Source: Parabacteroides distasonis
Lineage (GTDB): Bacteria; Bacteroidota; Bacteroidia; Bacteroidales; Tannerellaceae
Assembly (NCBI GenBank): GCA_021531385.1
Contig: JAFBIR010000001.1
Location: forward strand, 248,001-312,000
DNA: 64,000 nt
Direction: 5' to 3'
The stretch's first letter is position 1. Every line of letters starts with the position of its first letter. The notes below the pieces were generated by a model. The model saw only the letters and a program-made list of their open reading frames with translations, searched no databases and was not told the DNA's origin. Below, piece by piece: positions 52,921-62,744 of this stretch. A program made the translations under genes and the position numbers.

Positions 52921-54765
52921 ATGAATTTGCCAAACGAACATCTTCTGCAAAATGGGAAATATAGACTTACCCATGTAGTTGGGCAAGGTGGGTTTGGTAT
53001 AACCTATAAAGGTATCTGGTACACAGAAGTAAAAGGCCCTTTAGGCACTGTGAAGACAGAAGTACCCATTTGCATCAAGGAGTATTTTTTCAAAGATTAT
53101 TGCTATCGGGATCCAGATACGTTAGCTGTTCGTGTCCATTCAGAGACAGGCAAACAGCTCTTTGACAAGTTCAAGGAAAAACTCATCAAAGAGGCACGTA
53201 TCCTCTCAGAGGTGCATCACCCCTATATAGTCAATGTGCTGGAGGTTTTCGAGGAACATAACACGGCCTATATTGCCATGGAGTATATCGATGGCTATTC
53301 GCTCAAGTCTCTTTTAGAAAAAGAGGGCATGTTACCTGAGAATCAAGTGCTGTATTATATCCGTCAGATTGGAGAGGCGTTACAGTTTGTACATGAGAAA
53401 AATATCCTGCATCTGGATATTAAGCCCAGCAACATCCTGATTGACAAAAAAGGGAATGCCCGCTTGATTGATTTTGGTGTATCGAAGCGATATGATATTG
53501 AGCAAGAGGAGACCAGCACGACCATGCTTACGCTCTCCAAAGGTTTCGCGGCTATCGAGCAATACGACAATGAGGGCATACAGCAATTCTCTCCTTGCCC
53601 GGACATCTATTCCCTGGGAGCGACTATCTACAATTTGCTCACAGGAAAGATCCCTACGGAATCCATCCTACGAGCTACCCGTCCTCTCAAACGCCCTCGT
53701 GAGCTGAATCCGGCGATTAGTGAACAAACGGAAGCGGTGATTCTGAAAGCGATGCAAATCATACCCTCAGATCGGTATGCTTCTATCAAAGAGTTATTGA
53801 GCGAGTTGCCACAAACGACATTCAAGCCTGAACGACCTGCGAAACAAGCTGCCACGTCGCCCACGGAAGAGGAAACTACCCTTGTCTATCAAGGGAACAA
53901 CCAGTCCTCGCTCCCATCGGATGAGGAAGAGACAATGGTAGCTTCGCCTGCTGCTCAACCCGTAGAGGAACAAGAGCCTGCTCAACCGACAAAACCCTCT
54001 CGCATCAAGCGAATCGTGGCGCTGTTGATCGGATTTGTAGCTCTGGTTAGTGCGGCTTTCGCTATTTTCTGGCAACGAGAACATACGGAGATTACTAAAA
54101 AAACGACCTCTTTACAAGAAGGAAGTATGCCCATAGAAACGTTGTCTACTATCCCCCCAAAAGAGGAACAGACACAAGAAGAGGAGGAAACAGCAAAAGG
54201 AGAACCCATTGAAGAGAATAAGCCTACCCCTCAAACCCGTGAAACGGAAACCAGGTCTCCTTCCTCAACAGGGAACAGGCCTACTCAACCAGAAGAAAAA
54301 CGACAGGCAGATCCCCCTGCTAAGCCGTTAGATAGTAAGCCGATGCCGCCATCCATCAATGTGGATAGCCAATACCAAGCGTTGTTGGAGTCAGGTAAAG
54401 ATAAATTAGCGAAAGCTGATTTTGTCGGTGCGAAAGCCGATTTAACCCAAGCAAAGGAAACGAAACTGACAGAAGAGGTCGTACGGTTATTAATCCAATG
54501 CGATGAATTGGCTGAACAAAAACAAATAGCTGACAGAATAGCACAATATGAAGAGAAAATGGCTTTCGGCCGATATAAGATCGTCCGAAAAAAAGCAAAT
54601 AATAAATATGGAGCGATTGACACGAAGGGAGAAGAACGTATTCCCTGCAAATACATTAGTGTAGGTATCGCCGAACAGGGCCGTGCCTTCGAACGACCGG
54701 ATCATCTGTTTGACATTTACAATACAGATGGAACATTGGTCGGAGAAGGATTAAGCTATTATTAA
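52921..54765 (+). CDS. Membrane Ser/Thr protein kinase with WG-repeat-like extracytoplasmic end
   Basis: 614 residues. The kinase domain is at about 14-295: glycine loop GQGGFG (21-26), K53, HLDIKPSN with D166 and N171, and DFG with D184. The HLD in place of HRD makes it a non-RD kinase, so activation-loop phosphorylation may not be needed. A Pro/Glu-rich linker follows, then one membrane helix at about 365-386 (IVALLIGFVALVSAAFAIFW). The outer part has a Glu/Pro-rich stalk, a helical segment, and at the end KYGAIDTKGEERIPCKYISVG, close to a WG repeat. Likely senses an envelope state and phosphorylates cytosolic partners, perhaps the FHA ligands. Confidence 0.92.
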   Translation: MNLPNEHLLQNGKYRLTHVVGQGGFGITYKGIWYTEVKGPLGTVKTEVPICIKEYFFKDYCYRDPDTLAVRVHSETGKQLFDKFKEKLIKEARILSEVHHPYIVNVLEVFEEHNTAYIAMEYIDGYSLKSLLEKEGMLPENQVLYYIRQIGEALQFVHEKNILHLDIKPSNILIDKKGNARLIDFGVSKRYDIEQEETSTTMLTLSKGFAAIEQYDNEGIQQFSPCPDIYSLGATIYNLLTGKIPTESILRATRPLKRPRELNPAISEQTEAVILKAMQIIPSDRYASIKELLSELPQTTFKPERPAKQAATSPTEEETTLVYQGNNQSSLPSDEEETMVASPAAQPVEEQEPAQPTKPSRIKRIVALLIGFVALVSAAFAIFWQREHTEITKKTTSLQEGSMPIETLSTIPPKEEQTQEEEETAKGEPIEENKPTPQTRETETRSPSSTGNRPTQPEEKRQADPPAKPLDSKPMPPSINVDSQYQALLESGKDKLAKADFVGAKADLTQAKETKLTEEVVRLLIQCDELAEQKQIADRIAQYEEKMAFGRYKIVRKKANNKYGAIDTKGEERIPCKYISVGIAEQGRAFERPDHLFDIYNTDGTLVGEGLSYY

Positions 54766-54802
54766 ATGGAATGAATAACAATCTTTGTGCGATTTAAGAG
54801 TA

Positions 54803-55762
54803 ATGAGAAGAATTTGGATAGGACTCATCTGCATCGTTTTCCCACTGGCACTCTGGGCACAACAGCGTGCTGAGTACAATCGGAAAGGCGATGAGGCAAT
54901 GAAAAGGCAAGATTATAGCGATGCAAAAATGTGGTATGAGGAAGGTGTGGCTGATTGCGACGCTTATAGCATCAAACAGCTAACCACCATCTGGTTAGGA
55001 CAAAAGCAGATGCGTCCCTCTATGCGTAGTTTGATGACCAAGTGCCTCAACTGTCTTTCCGTGAGAGCGACGGAGGAGGACTTGGAGGCCATAGACCTAC
55101 TGATCGTTTATTACACAGAAGGAATCGGCACGCAGAAAAGCGAGGAATTGGCCTCCTATTGGCAAACCTATCAACAGAACCTGTTGGCACCTCCCACTCC
55201 TGAGCCACATAGAGTGGATACGATTGCCATCTCCACACCTCGCCAACGCATGGAATTCTTTGTGGGCTATGCGTTCTCTATCGAGGCACCTTATGGGCTG
55301 ACTTTTGGAGGCGTAGCCTCACACATCGGATGGTATGTACGCTTTAAGACCAACATGTCTTTCCACGACTATTCGGATCGCTGCAATGACAAAGGAGAAA
55401 TCATCAATTTCTCAGGTGCGAGCAACGAGTCTTACACCTTAACACCTTCAAAAAAAGTAAAAAAGAACACGTTCTCCGGGACAGCTGGCTTAGTCGTGAA
55501 ATGTGCTCCTTGGCTTTATCTTTCTGCAGGTGTAGGATATGGTGAACGGGCTCTCCTATACTCATTTACCACACACAATTATGAGCAATATGAGCAGAGC
55601 AGAGAGCTTTGGTGCAAAAACATGGATTCCTCATATACAGGTGTGGCAGCTGAAGCTGATGCGATGGTCAAGTTAGGAAACCATTTCTTCCTAAGTGCAG
55701 GTTGTAGCACCATCAACTTTAAATACATGGATTTAAATGCCGGCATCGGTGTTTTCTTTTAA
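54803..55762 (+). CDS. Exported protein with helical repeat and predicted beta-barrel half
   Basis: 319 residues from ATG 54803 (the TTG at 54785 is upstream). The signal peptide is MRRIWIGLICIVFPLALWAQ. Residues 20-120 are TPR/Sel1-like (AEYNRKGDEAMKRQDYSDAKMWYEEGVADCDAYS). From about 150 the sequence alternates as amphipathic beta strands (MEFFVGYAFSIEAPYGLTFGG; GTAGLVVKCAPWLYLSAGVGYG) and ends in GIGVFF, aromatic as in outer-membrane barrels. Role unknown. It follows the kinase by 37 bases and may be its envelope partner. Confidence 0.75.
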   Translation: MRRIWIGLICIVFPLALWAQQRAEYNRKGDEAMKRQDYSDAKMWYEEGVADCDAYSIKQLTTIWLGQKQMRPSMRSLMTKCLNCLSVRATEEDLEAIDLLIVYYTEGIGTQKSEELASYWQTYQQNLLAPPTPEPHRVDTIAISTPRQRMEFFVGYAFSIEAPYGLTFGGVASHIGWYVRFKTNMSFHDYSDRCNDKGEIINFSGASNESYTLTPSKKVKKNTFSGTAGLVVKCAPWLYLSAGVGYGERALLYSFTTHNYEQYEQSRELWCKNMDSSYTGVAAEADAMVKLGNHFFLSAGCSTINFKYMDLNAGIGVFF

Positions 55763-55777
55763 AAACGTATATTTCTC

Positions 55778-57949
55778 ATGAGATATAAATTATATAGTAT
55801 AGCATTGGGAATAGCCCTGTTAATGAACGGTTGCGTTGAGGACCCGATTATGGAGGGAGGACTCAAGAACGCGAAGAAACCAACCGTGGAAACATTGGAG
55901 ATTTTAGGATCTACCGCCACCACAGTCTCTGTCAGTGGAGAGGTGGTACAAGAAAATGGCGCTCCTGTGACCGCATCAGGTTTCTGCTGGGGAAACACAG
56001 CTGACTTCTCTTTCCAAACAAAGCAATCAAAAGCGGTATCCGATCGGAAAGCCAAGTTTGATGCAACCATCGAAGGGTTGATCCCCAACCAAGACTATTT
56101 TATCAAGGCATTTGCTATCAACGAAGTAGATACAGCCTTTGGCGATGTACTCTCTTTCAAGACTGCCGATGGATTAGGTAGCGTAAAAACCTTGCAACCG
56201 ACCCACATCTTTGCGACAAAAGTAGATTGTGGTGGCTTAATCACCGCACCAGGAGAGGCAGCCGTAGAGCAACGAGGGATCTATTTGATGCCGAAAGCCA
56301 CACCCTCCGACGCGGACTCCTTGATTGTGATCCCCATGGCGACAGATTCTTTCTATTGCACAATAAGCGGATTGAAACCTTCAACCACTTATTATGTCCG
56401 TGCTTATGCCAAGAATAAGTATGGCGAATACAATGGCGCACAGATTGAATCATTCACCACGACAGATGGATTACCTCTTCTCAACAAAGAAGATTTCAAA
56501 CTGGTTACGACGAGTTATAAATATGCTGATTTCCAGTTAAACATCACAGATGAAGGGGATTCTCCCGTTACTCAGTGGGGATTCTGTTTCAGCACCAGCG
56601 AATACCCCACCATTGAAGCGAGTGACACCGTAATTTGTGGCGAAGGAGTGGGTAAATTTATCGGACGTATCTCTAAACTGGAGCAACAAAAAGAATACTA
56701 TGTCAGAGGTTATGCGACCAATGCGATGGGTACACGCTACACGGAAGGAGCAGGTATCCGTACTATCCTTTTAAGCACATTGCCCACATTAACCACCACA
56801 GCAGTAGGTACGGCTCAAATGAAAGAGGGTTATATCGTGGTTGGTGGCGAAGTGTTAGCAGAGGGAGCTTCTTCCGTGACTGAATCAGGTATCTGCTGGA
56901 ATACACAGCCGCAAGTATCCTTATCAAAAGCTTTAGGCCATAAGGCTTTAGGATCAGGTATGGGGCTTTTCTCCGGACAAATAGATGGATTGAGAGGAGG
57001 AACGGTTTATTACCTCAGAGCCTATGCGACCAACAGTGAGGGTACGGCCTATGGTGAAGAGATTTCAATCACCACGCCAGCTATCCTTACACCTATGGCA
57101 CCCTTCACGGGAGGACATCGTATCTCCGGGTCCACCGCATTCACGGTGATTGACAATGTAGGCATCTTGTTAGGTGGTGACGAAGGGGCTACCCGTTCCG
57201 ATCAATTATGGGCATACGGCGCACGCTCTCGGGATGAATGGATGCAACTTCGTTCTCAACCCAAGGCGTTGAGCGAGCAGGTGCTTTTCAGTCAAGGATT
57301 TGGTCTCTGGGCTTTTGGCGGTCTCAATGAGTCAGGGCAAGTCACCAATGAGCTCTATTTCTATTCCTCTATATTTAATGTATGGGAGGCGAAAACCGAA
57401 GATCAGACGAGCCGACCCCAAGGCCTTTATCGGGCAGCATCATGCGTACAAGATGGCATTGCTTATCTCATCGGTGGACGTGCAGCGAATGACAGTATCG
57501 CCACCGGCGGTTGGGCCTATAATATTGAATCATCCAGTTGGTCTGAACGCCCCAGCTTCCCCACCGCACAATTTGGAGGTGTAGCATTGAGCATCGATAA
57601 CACACTGTATGCAGGATGGGGTATGACGGGCAGAGATTATAGTTCGCCTACCTATAATTTGCAATTATGGTCTTCCACAGATGGCGCATGGAGTTGGCAG
57701 GAAGAAACGGTCTTCCCTGGGACAGGAGTATTGGGGGCTGTTTCACTCAATGATTATATCTACGTCGTTGATACTGACTGGTACATTTGGAGATACAACC
57801 TTCAGACGAAGGGATGGACGAAGAAATCGCAACTCCCCTCGACCCAACGAGGTTTCCATTGCATGTATGTACTTAACCAGAAAATCTATATCGGTTTGGG
57901 AACAGACACAAATTCATTACTAAAATATGATCCTGTTTGGGACAATTGA
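55778..57949 (+). CDS. Large lipoprotein with FN3-like repeats and Kelch-type domain
   Basis: 723 residues with lipoprotein signal (ALLMNGC). Four copies of the Bacteroidota FN3-like repeat follow, with core V-T-x-S/W-G-F/I-C-W and G-L-x-P-x-x-x-Y-Y-V/L-R-A-Y-A-x-N (for example TASGFCWGNTADF, TQWGFCFSTSEYP, TESGICWNTQPQV). The last ~270 residues are Kelch-like blades (GFGLWAFGGLNESGQ; AYLIGGRAANDS; KIYIGLG). Such surface lipoproteins usually bind ligands. It lies 15 bases after the previous gene and two before cysE. Confidence 0.85.
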   Translation: MRYKLYSIALGIALLMNGCVEDPIMEGGLKNAKKPTVETLEILGSTATTVSVSGEVVQENGAPVTASGFCWGNTADFSFQTKQSKAVSDRKAKFDATIEGLIPNQDYFIKAFAINEVDTAFGDVLSFKTADGLGSVKTLQPTHIFATKVDCGGLITAPGEAAVEQRGIYLMPKATPSDADSLIVIPMATDSFYCTISGLKPSTTYYVRAYAKNKYGEYNGAQIESFTTTDGLPLLNKEDFKLVTTSYKYADFQLNITDEGDSPVTQWGFCFSTSEYPTIEASDTVICGEGVGKFIGRISKLEQQKEYYVRGYATNAMGTRYTEGAGIRTILLSTLPTLTTTAVGTAQMKEGYIVVGGEVLAEGASSVTESGICWNTQPQVSLSKALGHKALGSGMGLFSGQIDGLRGGTVYYLRAYATNSEGTAYGEEISITTPAILTPMAPFTGGHRISGSTAFTVIDNVGILLGGDEGATRSDQLWAYGARSRDEWMQLRSQPKALSEQVLFSQGFGLWAFGGLNESGQVTNELYFYSSIFNVWEAKTEDQTSRPQGLYRAASCVQDGIAYLIGGRAANDSIATGGWAYNIESSSWSERPSFPTAQFGGVALSIDNTLYAGWGMTGRDYSSPTYNLQLWSSTDGAWSWQEETVFPGTGVLGAVSLNDYIYVVDTDWYIWRYNLQTKGWTKKSQLPSTQRGFHCMYVLNQKIYIGLGTDTNSLLKYDPVWDN

Positions 57950-57951
57950 TT

Positions 57952-58839
57952 ATGAAACGAGCCGATATTTTAGCGCACATCCAACAAAACGTGGAGCGGT
58001 TATCTGACGCAGGGGAATCAGCCTATCCTTACATTCCGCTGCATCAGAAACCCTCGCCCTCTATCACGGCCTTGAAAGAGATGATGCTGTTGGTACGAAA
58101 CGTGCTGTTTCCTGGTTTCTTCGGCGAAGCGGGAGAAGCCAAACACAGCTCTATGTCTTATTACACAGGCGTTCATTTAGAGCAAATCTATGACCTACTG
58201 CAAGAGCAGACCTACAACGGACTCTGTTTTGACGCAAAAACCTCCGAGGAAGCCAAAGCCCGCTCCTCTGCCATCGCCTTGGATTTCATCGACCGTTTAC
58301 CCCTCGTGAAGCATCTGCTTTCGACCGATGTGAAAGCGATCTTGGATGGCGATCCGGCGGCCAAAAGTGCCAGTGAGGTCATCTTTTGCTATCCAGCCAT
58401 GGTCGCCTTCCTCCATCAGCGAGTGGCACATGAGCTCTTCAAGCTGCAAGTTCCCCTCATCCCCCGCATCATCACTGAGATGGCCCATTCCTATACCGGT
58501 ATCGACATTCACCCAGGGGCACAAATCGGCGAATATTTCAGTATCGATCACGGGACGGGTGTCGTTATTGGCCAAACTACCATCATCGGCAACCATGTGC
58601 GCCTCTACCAAGGCGTCACTTTGGGAGCAAAGAATTTCACGTTGGATGAAGAGGGACTGCCAATGGACCTGCCCCGCCATCCGATCATCGAAGACCATGT
58701 CACCATCTATTCCAATGCCTCTGTGTTGGGACGTATCACCATTGGGCGAGGATCCATCATAGGCGGAAACATCTGGTTGACGCATAGCGTTCCCCCCTTC
58801 TCAAAAATCAGCCAATCCAGTGCTGTGGAAGCACAATGA
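57952..58839 (+). CDS. cysE: Serine O-acetyltransferase
   Basis: 295 residues from ATG 57952; an upstream in-frame TTG overlaps the lipoprotein end. An amino helical domain precedes the left-handed beta-helix: YTGIDIHPGAQIGEYFSIDHGTGVVIGQTTIIGNHVRLYQGVTLGAK, with hexapeptide repeats and the catalytic His and Asp. It makes O-acetylserine for cysteine synthesis. The extended amino part (KPSPSITALKEMMLLVRNVLFPGFFGE) is typical of the EpsC-like long form. It follows the lipoprotein by two bases; whether it belongs to the signalling cluster or just shares the message is unclear. Confidence 0.93.
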   Translation: MKRADILAHIQQNVERLSDAGESAYPYIPLHQKPSPSITALKEMMLLVRNVLFPGFFGEAGEAKHSSMSYYTGVHLEQIYDLLQEQTYNGLCFDAKTSEEAKARSSAIALDFIDRLPLVKHLLSTDVKAILDGDPAAKSASEVIFCYPAMVAFLHQRVAHELFKLQVPLIPRIITEMAHSYTGIDIHPGAQIGEYFSIDHGTGVVIGQTTIIGNHVRLYQGVTLGAKNFTLDEEGLPMDLPRHPIIEDHVTIYSNASVLGRITIGRGSIIGGNIWLTHSVPPFSKISQSSAVEAQ

Positions 58840-58913
58840 GAAAAAAGTAATGAAAATTGTGCATTTTCTTGCCAATTATTGCATAATTATCAAACCGAAT
58901 CCCTAAATTTGCG

Positions 58914-58985
58914 CATTAGAGAAAAATTGCTTGCATAAATATGTAACAAATGGCAACGGCTGAGGCGGGAAAATCCCCCTTCCCG
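58914..58985 (+). promoter_or_regulatory. Promoter and leader hairpin of the hydrogenase operon
   Basis: TAAATTTG (58914-58921) fits TAnnTTTG. In the leader CGGGAA (58966-58971) pairs with TTCCCG (58980-58985), ending 16 bases before the ATG at 59002, where it could affect translation. Confidence 0.5.
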
Positions 58986-59001
58986 TAACCATTTTTAATC
59001 C

Positions 59002-60930
59002 ATGAAGACCATGAATAAGATCAAGACATTGAATGACCTAAGGAGGATGCGAGAAACGATGCAAGCCTCCTTGGATTTACGCGAGAAAAGTAACGCTCCT
59101 GAACAGCCTGTTCAAGTAGCCGATTCCGCCTCTTCTTGTACCAATGATGGGTATGAGATTTTGGTTTGCGGTGGTACCGGTTGCCGTGCCTCACAAAGTG
59201 AGCAAATCATGGAGAATCTCCATGCGGCGATTATCAAAGCGGGATTACAAGACAAAGTGAAGGTGATTCGTACGGGTTGCTTCGGTTTCTGCGAGAAGGG
59301 ACCGATCGTCAAGATTATCCCTGACAATACCTTCTATGTTCAGGTACAACCCAGCGATGCGGGAGAAATCATCCAAGAGCACATCGTCAATGGCCACAAG
59401 GTGGAGCACCTGCTCTACGTCAATCCCGAGACGAAAAGCGCAGTGCCCGACTCCAAACATATTCGCTTCTATCAAAAGCAATTGCGTATAGCCCTGCGCA
59501 ACTGTGGCTTCATTGACCCGGAGAATATCAACGAATACATTGCCCGTGACGGTTATGAGGCTTTAGGCAAGGCCTTGACCGAGATGACACCGGAAGAGGT
59601 CATCAAGGAGGTGATGGATAGTGGTTTGCGTGGACGTGGTGGTGGCGGATTCCCCACCGGTTTGAAATGGCAAATCACCCGCAAAGAGCAGGCTCCCCAG
59701 AAATATGTGGTCTGCAACGCCGACGAGGGTGACCCCGGTGCCTTCATGGATCGTTCCATCTTGGAGGGTGACCCCCACTCGATCATCGAGGCGATGGCCA
59801 TTAACGGCTATTGCACAGGCGCCTCCAAAGGTTTGGTCTATATCCGTGCGGAATATCCCTTGGCCGTACACCGCTTAAAGGTCGCTATCAAACAGGCGGA
59901 AGAGTGCGGTTTGTTAGGGGAGCATATCTTTGGCACCGACTTCTCTTTCGACATTGAAATTCGTTATGGAGCAGGTGCATTCGTCTGCGGTGAGGAGACA
60001 GCCTTGATCCATAGTATGGAAGGTTTGCGAGGTGAGGCCACTGTGAAACCTCCCTTCCCCAGCCAGAAAGGTTACAAGGGTTGCCCGACCAACGTGAACA
60101 ATGTCGAGACCTATGCCAACGTGCCGGTGATCTTGCTGAAAGGTGCGCAATGGTTTAGCAGTATCGGCACCGCCAAGAGCAAGGGAACCAAAGTGTTTGC
60201 CTTAGCGGGTAAGGTGAATAACGTAGGACTGATTGAGGTACCGATGGGTACGACCCTGCGTGAAGTGATCTTCGACATTGGTGGAGGCATCAAGGATGGC
60301 AAGCGATTCAAAGCGGTGCAGACAGGTGGTCCCTCTGGTGGTTGCTTGACGGAGAAACATCTTGACCTGCCGATCGACTATGACAACCTGCTGGCTGCCG
60401 GCTCCATGATGGGTTCGGGAGGTATGATCGTGATGGATGAGGACGACTGTATGGTAGCGATGGCGAAATTCTACCTCGACTTTACCGTGGAGGAGTCATG
60501 CGGTAAGTGTACCCCCTGCCGTGTCGGCAACAAGCGCTTGAACGAGATTCTGCAAAAGATCACCAATGGTAACGGAACAGAGGAGGATTTGACCCGCCTG
60601 CGCAATTTAGCATTAGTGATTAAAGATACGGCGCTCTGTGGTCTTGGACAGACCTCTCCCAACCCGGTACTCTCTACGATGGACAACTTCCCGGAGGAGT
60701 ATTTGGCGCACGTGAAAGAGAAACGCTGTCCGGCTCATCAATGCCGCAACTTGACGCAATACTTCATCAACCCCGAGAAATGTCGTGGCTGTACGCTTTG
60801 CGCACGTACCTGTCCGGTGGGTGCCATCAAGGGTGATCGCAAGATGCCGCACGTCATCGACGCGCAAGCCTGCATCCGCTGCGGTACATGCTTGGATAAG
60901 TGTAAGTTTGGAGCCGTTTATGTTCATTAA
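59002..60930 (+). CDS. hydB: [FeFe]-hydrogenase subunit B (NuoF-like, NADH and FMN binding)
   Basis: 642 residues. A thioredoxin-like [2Fe-2S] domain at the start (CGGTGCRASQSEQ ... RTGCFGFCEKGP), the NuoF core with the NADH loop GLRGRGGGGFPTGLKW and FMN site CNADEGDPGAFMDR, an SLBB-type region, the [4Fe-4S] motif SCGKCTPCR, and two ferredoxin clusters at the end (CRGCTLCARTCPVG; CIRCGTCLDKC). This is the flavin subunit of soluble trimeric hydrogenases. It takes electrons from, or gives them to, NAD(H). ATG 59011 is an alternative start. hydA follows by 17 bases. Confidence 0.94.
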   Translation: MKTMNKIKTLNDLRRMRETMQASLDLREKSNAPEQPVQVADSASSCTNDGYEILVCGGTGCRASQSEQIMENLHAAIIKAGLQDKVKVIRTGCFGFCEKGPIVKIIPDNTFYVQVQPSDAGEIIQEHIVNGHKVEHLLYVNPETKSAVPDSKHIRFYQKQLRIALRNCGFIDPENINEYIARDGYEALGKALTEMTPEEVIKEVMDSGLRGRGGGGFPTGLKWQITRKEQAPQKYVVCNADEGDPGAFMDRSILEGDPHSIIEAMAINGYCTGASKGLVYIRAEYPLAVHRLKVAIKQAEECGLLGEHIFGTDFSFDIEIRYGAGAFVCGEETALIHSMEGLRGEATVKPPFPSQKGYKGCPTNVNNVETYANVPVILLKGAQWFSSIGTAKSKGTKVFALAGKVNNVGLIEVPMGTTLREVIFDIGGGIKDGKRFKAVQTGGPSGGCLTEKHLDLPIDYDNLLAAGSMMGSGGMIVMDEDDCMVAMAKFYLDFTVEESCGKCTPCRVGNKRLNEILQKITNGNGTEEDLTRLRNLALVIKDTALCGLGQTSPNPVLSTMDNFPEEYLAHVKEKRCPAHQCRNLTQYFINPEKCRGCTLCARTCPVGAIKGDRKMPHVIDAQACIRCGTCLDKCKFGAVYVH

Positions 60931-60947
60931 TCATTTTGCAATTTAGT

Positions 60948-62744
60948 ATGGAAACAGTTAAATTAACCATAGATAACAAAACATTGGAGGTGCCCAAAGG
61001 CACAACCATCTTGGAGGCCGCCAAAAGTATAGGCATCCATATCCCCTCGCTCTGCTACATGAAGTTAGAGGAATTACACTATGAGAACAATCCCGGTGCT
61101 TGCCGCATCTGCGTGGTGGAGATCGAAGGGCGTCGCAACCTTGCCCCCTCTTGCAAGCAGGAGTGCACGGAAGGCATGGTCGTTCATACGCATACTCCTC
61201 GTGTGATCAACGCACGCAAGACCGTCATGGAGCTGTTGCTCTCCAACCACCCGGCAGAGTGCTTGACTTGTAGTAGTAACGGACATTGCGAGTTACAGAA
61301 TTTAGCGCATAGCTTGGGCATCCGCCAGATTCGTTACAAGGGCGAGATGTCAGAGTTCGAGATCGACCGTTCGCCCTCTATTGTGCGCAACCCCAATAAG
61401 TGCATCATGTGCCGCCGTTGCGAGACGATGTGTAACACGATCCAGACCGTAGGCGCTTTGACGGCTGTCAACCGTGGCTTCCACGCCGCTGTCTCCACCG
61501 CCTTCGAGCGTGACATCGCCGGCAGTACCTGCTCCTACTGCGGACAGTGTGTCTCCGTCTGCCCCGTCAACGCTTTGAGCGGACGCAACACGCAAGATCC
61601 TGTATTGGAAGCTTTGGCAGATCCAGACAAGATCGTCATCGCACAGACAGCGCCTGCCGTACGTACCGCTTTAGGGCGTGACTTCGGTTTTGCGCCGGGT
61701 ACTTTGGTGACTGGTAAGATGGTGACTGCCCTGCGTCAGTTGGGCTTCGACTACGTATTCGATACCGACTTTGGAGCCGATGTAACGATCATGGAGGAGG
61801 GAACCGAGCTGTTAGGACGCCTTGGCCAATACCTCGCGGGCGATCCCTCTGTCAAGATCCCGTTGATGACCAGCTGCTGTCCAGGTTGGGTCAGCTTCGT
61901 AGAGCAGCATTACCCGGAGTTGCGTGATTACCTCTCCACCACGAAGAGCCCGCAACAGATTTTCGGTGCCGTTGCGAAGAACTATTTCGCCCAAAAGATG
62001 GGTATCCCCCGCGAGAAGATGGTAGTGGTATCTATCATGCCCTGCTTGGCCAAGAAATATGAGGCCAGCCGTCCGGAGCACGCCGTCGATGGCAACCCGG
62101 ATGTGGACTACTCCATCTACACCCGTGAGTTGGCGCGCTTGATCCGCTACGCCAACATCAATTTCGAGGAGCTTCCCGACGGTGAATTTGATAATCCATT
62201 AGGCGAATCCACCGGAGCCGGCGTGATCTTTGGTACGACCGGTGGTGTGATCGAAGCTGCTTGCCGAACCGCCTACGAGATCTATACGAAACAGCCGCTG
62301 CCCAAAGTCGATTTCGAGGAGCTTAGAGGCTTAGAAGGCATACGTAGCGCGACGATCGATTTCAATGGTACACCGATTAAGATTGGTATCGCCCACGGAT
62401 TAGGCAACGCCCGCAAGCTGATCGAGGAGGTAAAGAATGGAACCTCTCCCTATCATGCGATCGAAGTAATGGCCTGCCCAGGCGGTTGCATCGGTGGCGG
62501 TGGCCAGCCTTTCCACAAGGGACGTATGGAGGTATTGAAGAAACGGGCTGCTGCGCTCTATCAAGCAGACGAGGAGAAGCCGCTGCGTAAGAGCCACGAG
62601 AACCCCTTCGTACAGCAACTTTACAAAGAATACATGGGTGAGCCTTGTGGTCCATTGGCGCATAAGCTATTGCATACGCATTATCGTGACCGTAAGGAAG
62701 TAGTAGTCGGATTGTTTAACGAAAAAGAGGAAGAAAATGTGTAA
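60948..62744 (+). CDS. hydA: [FeFe]-hydrogenase catalytic subunit A
   Basis: 598 residues from ATG 60948. The amino part has a [2Fe-2S] ferredoxin domain (GACRICVVEIEGRRN), a His/Cys cluster (HPAECLTCSSNGHCELQ) and two [4Fe-4S] clusters (CIMCRRCETMC; CSYCGQCVSVC). The H-cluster motifs are all intact: TSCCPGW (308-314), MPCLAKKYE (364-372) and ACPGGC (509-514). It makes or consumes H2. With a NuoF-like and a NuoE-like neighbour it fits the group that couples NADH and ferredoxin to H2 (electron bifurcating or confurcating). It overlaps hydC by eight bases. Confidence 0.96.
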   Translation: METVKLTIDNKTLEVPKGTTILEAAKSIGIHIPSLCYMKLEELHYENNPGACRICVVEIEGRRNLAPSCKQECTEGMVVHTHTPRVINARKTVMELLLSNHPAECLTCSSNGHCELQNLAHSLGIRQIRYKGEMSEFEIDRSPSIVRNPNKCIMCRRCETMCNTIQTVGALTAVNRGFHAAVSTAFERDIAGSTCSYCGQCVSVCPVNALSGRNTQDPVLEALADPDKIVIAQTAPAVRTALGRDFGFAPGTLVTGKMVTALRQLGFDYVFDTDFGADVTIMEEGTELLGRLGQYLAGDPSVKIPLMTSCCPGWVSFVEQHYPELRDYLSTTKSPQQIFGAVAKNYFAQKMGIPREKMVVVSIMPCLAKKYEASRPEHAVDGNPDVDYSIYTRELARLIRYANINFEELPDGEFDNPLGESTGAGVIFGTTGGVIEAACRTAYEIYTKQPLPKVDFEELRGLEGIRSATIDFNGTPIKIGIAHGLGNARKLIEEVKNGTSPYHAIEVMACPGGCIGGGGQPFHKGRMEVLKKRAAALYQADEEKPLRKSHENPFVQQLYKEYMGEPCGPLAHKLLHTHYRDRKEVVVGLFNEKEEENV

